Assembly (NCBI RefSeq): GCF_021130785.1
Contig: NW_025776243.1
Location: forward strand, 62,001-126,000
Direction of reading: 5' to 3'
DNA from: Homalodisca vitripennis
Taxonomy: Eukaryota; Arthropoda; Insecta; Hemiptera; Cicadellidae
Length of the DNA stretch: 64,000 nucleotides
Below the pieces are notes generated by a model, which made no database searches, was not told where the DNA came from, and worked only from the letters and a program-made list of their open reading frames with translations. The position numbers and the translations under genes are program-made. Numbering within the stretch: position 1 is the first letter of the stretch; every line of letters starts with the position of its first letter. Shown piece by piece: positions 54,598-64,000 of the stretch.

Positions 54598-57480
54598 TGC
54601 AGATACCTCCCCCTTTTATAATCTATAAAGATGGAAAATTTCCAAAATCCTGTTACCCTTTCAAACCTTCCATCGTCAATAACAAATATTAAACAAAACA
54701 AAAAATGAGTACCTTTATTGAATTTCTTTATTTGAAAGTGTTTTTAATTCTCTAAAAGTAAAGTAAATGTATTTCACATTCCGCTATTTTAGACTAGAGT
54801 ATTCACATTGGGCAGTGAATTCAAAAGAAGACAAATGACTTTGGACCTTTTCATGTATCACTTACAATTTATGGTTCCCCAACATTCCATTAAGTGAGGT
54901 TTCCCTGTAGCTTTGTTTGCTTTGCTACCAAAAATACGCGTGTTCATACGTTGTTGTTAAACATAGGCTACTCGTGGTTGTTATATTCATTAATGCAAAT
55001 ATATTTTAAAACTATTATGTTATTAAAGATTAAATAATTTTATTATAATCGATTTCATTAATTCAATTTTTTCCTTATAGCCTATGTTTCTTTCCGAAAA
55101 GTTAAATAAAACGTATAGAATTATCTAAGATTTGTTCTTATTTATCTATTTTCGATTCTAAAAAAATATTTTCTACTCGACGTAGTCAAATTTTAACTTT
55201 AATTTGAAGAAGCTAAAAAAGTAGCTTTTAAAATGTATGCATTTGGGATAGTAGAACCATTCTTTTTGTAATGAGTTAGTTAAAATTTTTTGTTTTCACA
55301 TTAATTAAGCTAACGTTGAGAAAAAGTTCTTAACAAAAAGTGTAATAAAATTATTTAGTAACCTTAACAATTATTTAAGTATGTTATTTGATAACGGTAT
55401 CAATTGAATACAATCAGTATGAAGAAAACCACAATAGAAGCCTTATTTATGTCACATATTTCTTAACCATTTTGGGGTGATTGGGTGTGAACATATATTT
55501 CATTGGTCAAACGCGTAATATTTAATGTGAAAGAAGCAATAAAACAAGTAGTCTCTATACTTATTTATGGTCGACCATCATAACTTCAAACAGACTATTA
55601 CTGTATTTGAACTTGAAATTGGGTTTACTTGTTATCACTTGTTGCCATGGGCACTTATAACAACAGTGCCATATTTTCAGTCTCAGTCTAAACTATAACA
55701 GGTGCATGAAATGGAAATTTTCAAAATAAAATTATGTTTTTTATGAGCGTAAAATATTCCAGTTTGTTCCTTTAAAAATTATACACTATTCACTTCTTTT
55801 AATATTGGGTAATTATTTTATAAATTATGTTGTGAATTATGTTTAGAGCTGCAACCAGCATTTACATTTTTGTATCATATTCATTCTTTTGGACATGAGC
55901 CATGGTGCGATTAGGCTAGAATAAAAATAAAGAAAACAATTAAAGAACTACGAAATTGGTTATTCCGTCTAACACAGATAGAGATAGAAATACAAAACCC
56001 TACACATACCCTTACTATACTTAAACTTAATAAAACGCTATATTCAATATTTCCTGTTCAAAATGGGTGGAAACATTTCTTACTCAATTAAACTCTTGAA
56101 GGCTTTCCATAACGAAACCAACATATCTCAAGGATTTCATTGTGTAAGCAATGTTTCGAAGTGGTGTGAACCGAAAAACCTGTATGTTTGTTGTGACACG
56201 TAATAACTTCAACTGTTAAAACGCTGTTTGCGGGGAAAAACAAAAACCTAAATGATACTTTTTATAGTACCATCATACTTAGACTTCTTACAACCAATTT
56301 TGTACGGATAAAGTGTCTTAAGCTAAAAATAAGTAATGCAATAATCTAGTCCAATTAAGGCTCTATTGCTGAAGATTACTTCCTGAAACATCTCAGGGTT
56401 TATAATCGTAGGATTTACATAAATGAATCAGAACGTAATGAAGTAAGCCAAAAAAGGTAAAAAAATGAATTAAAAATGTAGGAATGCTATTAAAAAGAAG
56501 GAGGAACTTTCTAAACTGTGAAGATTGGTATTGAGAATGATTTCATAGCATAACTTTGTGAAAGAGGTGATTTTCAGCATTTAAGTTCATTAAAGGGATC
56601 AAAGACTTTTCCACACCAGTTCGACGATAACTGGTGAGTAACATTACCATTAGTTTAAACGAAAATTAAAAATACATCGTATTAAGAAAGTTAAATATGT
56701 TTTGTACGAAAGAATATTTGTTATAAAATCAAATTACAACATTTTGTTTCACAGGATGCCCACAATAACTCTTTAGAAAGTGTATAATATAAATCATATT
56801 CTTTTACGTTTATGTACATTTTTAATTAGAACCCGATGTGAGGTTTTGCGAGTATACATTACACTGGAACCTTGTATATGGCAATGACTTCTTAAAACTA
56901 TGCAGTAATCAATGTATATTACCTATTTTATATTAATTATTTACTTTTAAGAATATAGAGTACTTTGGAAAATCTGATAGGGAGCTTTTGGAATATTGTT
57001 TAGGCCATGATAGCCTTTTTATTGACCATATACCGGCAAATAAGTTTTCATTCACTATTTTTCGTAAATCATACAGTTTGAAGGGACCCCTATTCTTCTC
57101 TATTAAGAAGAACATGCTGAATTATACATAACGTTTAAAGAATTAAATATTGGTTAACTACGCGTTAATTTTAAAGAAAATGAATTAAATTTTCCCACTT
57201 TATAAAAAACACGTCGTTTCAGTCTCGTATTAGTTTAACTGTTCATTTAAGTGATTTTTAGAAGTGTATCTCCACAAATAATCTCCCAGAAGTAACATAG
57301 GTGAAGGAGAAACCAAGATATTATATTTCTCTATATTTGCTTCACAAGGTTTCAAAATTTTAATAGGTTTAATTAATTACACACGAGCAAAATAAATTAG
57401 TCCTTTACCTTGACAGTATAATTATGTATTAGTTCATGGTTTTTTAAAGGACTTTAGCAGCCCTTTCAGTAGTCCGATAT
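54598..57480. other. Spacer without recognised genes
   Basis: AT-rich, mostly nothing. A weak third copy of the 23.9 kb repeat may lie near 55625-55670 (TTACTTGTTATCACTTGTTGCC). Confidence 0.45.
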
Positions 57481-57486
57481 CCGCAG

Positions 57487-57616
57487 TGTCCCCTGTTCTG
57501 CCTGACAATTTAACAACGCTCAGCCACAACCTCGTCTGGTCTGTCTGCGGTTTACCTTCCACATCGCACAACCTCACTGTGGTCGTTCCTCATGTCACCC
57601 ACTCACTCCATCGAGG
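57487..57616 (+). other. Candidate isolated exon (low confidence)
   Basis: A GC-richer stretch bounded by acceptor-like ATATCCGCAG and donor-like CATCGAG|GTATTG. It has a stop-free frame (SPVLPDNLTTLSHNLVWSVC then GLPSTSHNLTVVVPHVTHSL). Composition and boundaries are exon-like, but no protein family is recognised and no partner exon was found. Confidence 0.28.
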
Positions 57617-58117
57617 TATTGTTCAACTGTAGAACTTAAAATTTAATATTTTAATTTACTTTAATTGTCTGAAAGAAAATAAGGATTTCGGATAGTATGT
57701 TACTAAAAAAGAATAATAAGTTTTAAAACTTTTAAGATAAAAATAAATTTAAACATCTATTATACGCGGCATTAATTGCTGTTTAATCCGCAGGGTACTC
57801 TGGACTTTGGAACATATCAGAAACATAATGACTGGCTTCGTTACTAGGCAAGTATATTACTAAACAAATTCCTCCTAGATCTGGAGGATCTGGGGTAGGA
57901 TCGTTTTGGGAAATATGATGCTCAAAATCGTACCATCCGACAATGAAAATACTTCTTTTATACTAGATGCTATCAAGAGAGCCATTGAAACTTTGGACGG
58001 AGGAAAAACACATGTTAAATAAGGATGGAAACAAGTCATTTGAGCATGAAGGGGCCAATGCTCTTTATAAAATAAAAACATTTTCCTAAAAATTTCACAT
58101 AAAAAATTGTTCCTAAT
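57617..58117. other. Spacer without recognised genes
   Basis: AT-rich. A minus-strand ORF at 57875-58138 shows no family features and overlaps the SINE start. Confidence 0.45.
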
Positions 58118-58353
58118 GGCGCAGTGTAGCGAATACAACGCTTATCACAAGATCAAGCAACGTCGAGCGTGGCTGCTGCTGGGATGGGTGACCGCTGAGC
58201 GATCCTGTCCTTTCAAGCAGCCCGCCTGCCCGGTCATTTGTAGTGGTTCAGAAGTCACCTTTAAGACGTTGGTCCCCAGGTTAACAGTTAGAGAGAGCTT
58301 CTTATTCCTAACTTCGCCTGATAAAATAATGCATCTTTACTTTACTTTTGTTT
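58118..58353 (+). mobile_element. 5S rRNA-derived SINE (SINE3 type)
   Basis: The head follows the 5S rRNA internal promoter: box A-like AAGCAACGTCGAGCG (58155-58169), the intermediate element, and box C GGATGGGTGACCGC (58182-58195), after a GAATACAACG...ATCAC segment like 5S positions 20-45. A non-5S body follows (AAGCAGCCCGCCTGCCCGGT, AGTGGTTCAGAAGTCACC, TTGGTCCCCAGGTTAAC). The tail is GCATCTTTACTTTACTTTTG. A Pol III retroposon mobilised in trans by a LINE is inferred. Its GC content contrasts with the flanks. No clear target duplication was found. The 82-codon ORF across it is incidental. Confidence 0.78.
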
Positions 58354-58614
58354 AAAAACTGGTTTCTCGCCACTCCAAATTTAAACACATCTATAATCTC
58401 GCAAATATTTACAAAAAATGTCAATAACAATAGTAATACATTATTAGCAATATACGCTTCATATCTAAATATCCCTACTCCTGTCTCTACATATTGTTAA
58501 AAGGTGGGTTATTTCAATGTAAAATGAAGAGCTTATAATTATTATAGTTTTAGATGAATAGCAATAAATAAAATACATTAACTAATAGAATATTCTACTA
58601 ACTAACTAACTAAT

Positions 58615-58662
58615 AATCTCTCCGAATAGTATGGTTAGAAAATCATACTATTCGGAGAGATT
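58615..58662. repeat. Perfect 19 bp hairpin with 10-base loop
   Basis: AATCTCTCCGAATAGTATG (58615-58633) and its exact complement (58644-58662) enclose GTTAGAAAAT. It is preceded by ACTA repeats (58594-58611). A perfect stem of this length in AT-rich neutral DNA is notable. Too short for a typical miRNA precursor; it may be a very small inverted-repeat element or a replication-slippage palindrome. Confidence 0.9.
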
Positions 58663-61600
58663 TGATTATATCTATGAAATCAAACCGTTTTGACGGCAGA
58701 AAATCAGTATGATGAAATATCGTTCCTGTGATATTTCTGTGAAGACGGTATATTGTTCTTCCTGTATAGTTTAATTGCCCCAGAATTGACCTTTTGATAT
58801 CTATAATATAATATTAACACCGTTTTAGCCATATGACCTAAATTACAGGAATACTTGTCTTAACAATTTGGAAAGGACAAAGATTCCTTTAAAACCTAGG
58901 TTTAAATTATGTTATCCTCAACTCCCATCTGACGTTATAGGCCCTTAAGAGATGTATAACTCATTGCTTTTGGTTTAATATTATTAATTATGATTAATAG
59001 GTTATTAATTAATAATCTATTATTATTATAATCACACTGAAAAAACGTAACCGAGTGCTTTCGGATAATATCCATGTTTATTATATATGCTAAATACTTC
59101 TAAATGTGCCTTTAATAAAATATAGAGATAGATTAATCTCTCTAATGATTTGTTACTGTTGACAACCAAATATCCATAAATCCAATTCAAAAAAATCCAT
59201 CCTACAGGTATACTATATTATTAAACTTCTATTTCATTACTTATCTGCAATAACCAAATGAAATGTAAATTCACTGCCATAGGACTCGGTAGTTTTCGGC
59301 TGTACATTTTAATTTAATAAATTTGTATATGCAACATTACAATGAATTTAGATACTGACCAGAATTAATTCACTTATAGAAGTGATTTTGAGAGATTTTG
59401 TCTTTCTTTTCGACGAAATTGCGTACATATTAAATCAAGCTTTTCCAATATCGAAACTAAGTGTGTCATTCTGGAATATTTTCTCACTCTCATGTATAAA
59501 CTAAAAGCTCTCAACGGAAAATTTGTGCAATTTTTAACTTTTAATAACTATTTAAGTGCTTTCTGGTAGCTACAACTATTTTTGTATTACTGTGTTATGA
59601 TAATTTTTCTTGACGTAGTATTATAATTTTAACCTAAAATTCTAGATAATTCAAATAAAAGTACTACTAGTATCAAGAGATTAATGGTGTAATTTTTTTG
59701 TAAAATAATGAAAATAAACTTACAAAATTCATCTAAGGTTTGAATTTAATTTGTATATTGATCGAAGTAAGTGGAATAAATATTATTGACAGTAATATTT
59801 CACTAAATGAAATGACAAAACTTTCAATTATAAGGTTAAATTTAGATAACCTTATTTCAAAATATATCCTTGATTTGAGTCCAACTGAGAAGAATTCACA
59901 ATCAAGGGCTATATATGTTTTAAAACAACCTTAGAAAATATCATTAAAAAACTACTGAGGATAGCGTATTGCACAATTATTATAGAACTTCGATTTATCC
60001 TTTAAAATAATTGTACTTTGAGATCCAGCTAAAAATAGCATTTAGATATTGTTTGTATTACAGAGGAATGTTTTAATTCATGATGAAACAAGTAAAGAGA
60101 GTTACTGAATCTGTCCTGTAAAATTGTTAATTACAACACTACCGTATATGTCATTGGTAATATAAACGGAATAAATTATAAAAGCTTTATTTTTATAATT
60201 AAACACCCAGACTCTAAGAAAATACATTGAAAGTATTCTAACATCACCAAAATTCAAGCAGCCATCACATTATTAAATACTATTAATAAATTAATAAAGA
60301 AATAAAAAATAAAATTCAATAAACAAAGCTAAACAACAATGATACAATCCGAGAAAAACTTTGTCCCAATGAGTGGTTCGGTGACACTCACTAAATACTA
60401 CAGATTTTCCATTAATAAAATAACAATGATATAATAAAAAAAATGATGACACCGATACTGATCATATTAAGAACATTATGGTCAACAGATGATCAATAAT
60501 TATTTAACCTTCATCTGTCCTATTACCGTAGGAGCCGAGAGTTTGTCTTAAAATTGGGAGAGAAGTTCACGCTGATTTAGAATTTATTTATGTTTTCTGA
60601 TTTTTTGTTTTAAGTGCTTCAGTCTATGAAATATATGATCTGGAAAACATAATCGATTCCCACCAAGAACAGTGCAACTGTCAATCGATTTCATTCTTAA
60701 AGCAAAATGTCTCTACAAACTAATACAAAACCCGGTTTCTGTGTTTACACAGTACGTTGTATAAAATACAACGCAAATTCGCTCTCTCCGCTCCTGGACT
60801 ATTGTTTTACAACTATAACTGCAGACTTAAACAGTCTATTAATTACAAAATTGATCTTTATCTGCATGAATTTACTAGGATAAACAGTCCGGTCTATGGC
60901 ACATCTGGACGGGGTACAGAGTTGAAAGCTGTCAGCGCAAATTATTATAAACAAACACACTTTACCTTCTGGATACGGTGACTGTATTCAATGGTAATTT
61001 TCAAAGTTGATTTTTCTTTAAGATTATTTTCTTGACGGTCAGGTCTTACAACATTTCAACGTGGGAAATCACTAATTTCATATCTAACCCCTCCGAGATT
61101 TTGTCAAACTCTCGAAAAGCAATGATGGCGTCCTTAGCTGGGGTTTTTAGACTGAGTATCCAGTAATGTGAATTTGGAAACTAATGGGCTATAAATCGGA
61201 GGCATACACTTTTCCTGAGAAATATATCAGTTATAAAAATAAACAACATGTAAAATAGTTAAATAAACAATCCTAGAATGCATGATTTGTACTTCCTCGT
61301 GGATCAGAGTCCAGTGATGATGTTATCACTGTGAATGCACCTCTATGGTAAAAATATATAAACTTTGTTACGCCTCGTCAGCGAAATTCGCTTCCAACAT
61401 CTATGGAAGTTCTGAATGCAAACCAGTTTTCAGTTCTACATCAATATTTTGTTTTACAGCTCTCATTTTATTTATACTTTAACTTTTTCCACATTGATCG
61501 CGCTTTTGTGTTTTGACTTTGGCTATTTTATTTTTATTCTATTTTACGTAAGAACTAACATTAGAACATACTTATATCAATAGCTGATTCGACCAACATT

Positions 61601-64000
61601 ACTAGCAAATATTACTCATACTTTTACTTTCAATTTTAAAAGTTACTAAGTATACTAGAATAATTCATTTATTTATAATTATCAGTAGTCCAAAATAATG
61701 ACCAGTAAAGCATTATATACAGGATGAGTTTAAAAATGTTCCTGTAATTTTGACAAGAACCAAAATTACTGATTAGTACTGACTAACTTTTGATGTAACT
61801 TAGACTACAACCTTGGTTGTCTCTTGATTTAACTGACTTATATTAAATAGTGTGAATTAAAAACTGCATCACTATTATATGTTAAAATTATTAATTGATA
61901 AACTTGTTAAGTCCTATTTTAACTTATATAATCTGTGCCAATTAAACACCATTATAATGAATTGCATGTTCATACATATGTTTGCATTGAAACTACTATA
62001 AATAAAACAAGTCGCAAACATGGTTCAGTGTAATTAAATAAAAAATAACATGATTTAAGTCACAAGATCATTTGTAAGCGAAAACCCCAAAGCCACAAAT
62101 TTGAAGTTTAGTTACTTTTTTATATGTAAACTGAAACTTAAAGCACAAAATTATATATTTTTTACCAACCAACGTTTTTATGAAAATATCTTATAAACCT
62201 GTATCCAGTACCTTATAATGTTTAGTTCCGTGTCCAATGTCAGTTCAATAATTCTTGCATACGACAATTTTAGGAAGAATAAATAAAAAATTAGTATGGT
62301 GTTTTAGTCGTTTCAAAAGTTATAAATAAATTGACCTAACTGCCTAGAATTAAAGACCTATTAAACTAATGAATATTTTACATTTTTGATTTAAAAAATA
62401 CATTTTACTAATCTCTTACATAACGAATATTCATTTTACAAATGAATGACTTTAGTACAAGGCAGATAAAAATAATATCAGTGCAAAGAACATTTAATAA
62501 ACATGTTCCCATCCTAGTGTGTTCGGCCCCTGTTACTTCTGCCTTTGGTTGTCAAACGTTTATTACGTGTTTTTCAACTTCAGGTTTATAACATTGCAAT
62601 TTCTTTTAGTGCTGGTTAAATATATTAATTCTTACAATATACAGTGGGTCTCTTGTTTTTCGTAAACTGCTGTGAAAACTAGTTCCAGCTGCCTACCCGA
62701 CGTATTACATATATATTGCGTCTATTTGCGCAAGATTTCAGTCTTTATATTCTCGGTCGGCAATGCCTAATTAACAACTCCTTTTACCTTAAAATACTGT
62801 CTTTTCAGCCTTCAGGGATGGGGACACTTTTCCTTTTCATTGTTTAATTTTTTCAACCAAAATCGCTCATCTCTTTATCTTAAACCTTATCCCCATTAGA
62901 CACTGTCGTACTATAATTTCAACTGCTGAAAACGAAACCAGGCATTATTTAATTTTTTAGTAACCCTAAACTATTTCTTAAGCCTTATCCTATCAAACGA
63001 ATGTTTACTTTGATTTGTTAACTTGCCCGTTTTAGATACTTAACAATAAGTTATATTCAAATAAAGTATAATATTGGATTTTAATAAGTGCACATTCTAA
63101 TCTAAGTTATTTATTACCCCACAGAGGTATTAGGAATTTCACAAAACTCAAAAAAGTAATTTTTAAAACTTTCTTCGGGTTAAGGTTTTTTTATTTTGTT
63201 AGTATTAAGATTTTCAGAGGGTTTTATATAGAAAAGTCATAAATATTTTCCTAAGTCATAAATATTTTCCTAAATAAGTGTGATAATCAATAGCGCAAGT
63301 TTTTAAAAGTGTTTATTCAAAACTTTTATTTCTCTAAAATAACTGAATTTGGATGATTAAATGTATGATGAACGTAGTGATCATCCAATGTTGATAAAGA
63401 TGAATGTTAGTCCCTTAAAAAAACCTTGGCGAACCGTAAATAGCCTATACACAATTTCTGTCATCTTTATACATTTAATGTGATTATTTCATAGATGCTG
63501 TGAATGTTTTTTGAAATGTAGTGTCCACTGAAAAGCACATATGAAAAGTACTTATCACAACCAATCTATTAGAGGACTGCTGATCAATAACCCAACGTCA
63601 GTACATTATTTACAGCGTCCGACGTGCGATGCTTTATATTGCATAAAATATGACATTGACAGAAATGATTTGATATTCCGTAACAGCATTCAAATGCATC
63701 TATTGTTATTTCATGTTTTAATATTTCTCACCTACAAATTGCATTGTATCTGTTATTCTAAATATTTATAAACTCAAATCTATAAATACGTAATTTTGTT
63801 TGTAATAGTTATTGTTACTAAGAAAAAATATTCCATTGATGTACCCAGTGTTTATATAAAGTGACAACGTTTTATTATTAAAGCGAGTAGAAGCAAATGT
63901 ATAAATACCCAATATGTGAAAATTCCCGGATGATGTGTTGTATTTTTTAATGAGTTTAATGTTATTACCTTTCCGTATTATGTACATTATATTTTGATTT
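58663..64000. other. Spacer without recognised genes
   Basis: AT-rich with no recognisable gene, tRNA or transposon coding region. A 19 bp unit (AAGTCATAAATATTTTCCT) is duplicated in tandem at 63234-63271. ORFs at 59740, 60757, 63541 and 63766 are short and without family features. Confidence 0.5.

Noticed and set aside
61700..61760. Possible partner terminus 'TACAGGATGAGTTTAAAAATG'
   Set aside because: It resembles a common insect repeat end, but no second terminus or target duplication could be found nearby.

Overview
The window is AT-rich animal DNA with introns, several classes of eukaryotic transposon and a secreted cathepsin L gene. The gene style, the arthropod-type LINE, Kolobok and Gypsy relics, a 5S-derived SINE and frequent 'taggcctac' words suggest an insect, probably a hemipteran; that assignment is inference. 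Protein-coding content is low. Only one cellular gene is recognisable, and almost everything else that can be named is repeat-derived.

Layout. 1-5824: a tandem array of roughly 1.75-2.0 kb units. Each is built from ~178 bp sub-repeats, a C-rich minisatellite and a GC-rich hairpin terminus. 5825-8880: featureless flank. 8886-17164: a seven-exon cathepsin L-like cysteine protease gene on the + strand. Its catalytic residues are intact, but it carries two single-base frameshifts. A 559 bp duplication includes part of its exon 3, and a 3.35 kb LINE has inserted in the second copy, inside intron 3. 17573-19058: a decayed Kolobok-type DNA transposon with a TTAA target duplication. 19170-22900: small dispersed repeats, TA microsatellites and a tRNA-like sequence bounded by inverted repeats. 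22905-23770: a diverged solo LTR. 24304-31735: a nearly full-length Gypsy-type LTR retrotransposon with 879 bp LTRs that differ at only two sites noticed, a 4 bp target duplication and a classic -1 frameshift site between gag and pol.

31740-64000 has no recognisable gene. It holds a 19 bp minisatellite next to a decayed 28S rRNA 3' end (42.0-42.5 kb), Penelope-like tail fragments, a ~190 bp tandem duplication (52.1-52.5 kb), a 5S rRNA-derived SINE (58.1 kb), a perfect 19 bp hairpin (58.6 kb) and a few GC-richer islands that could be isolated exons or regulatory DNA.

How the parts relate: the transposons are independent insertions and do not form a pathway. The frameshifts seen in the cathepsin gene, the LINE RT and the Gypsy gag and integrase all move the frame by +1. 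That is as compatible with single-base insertion errors in the assembly as with real decay, and it should be settled before any of these genes is called dead.
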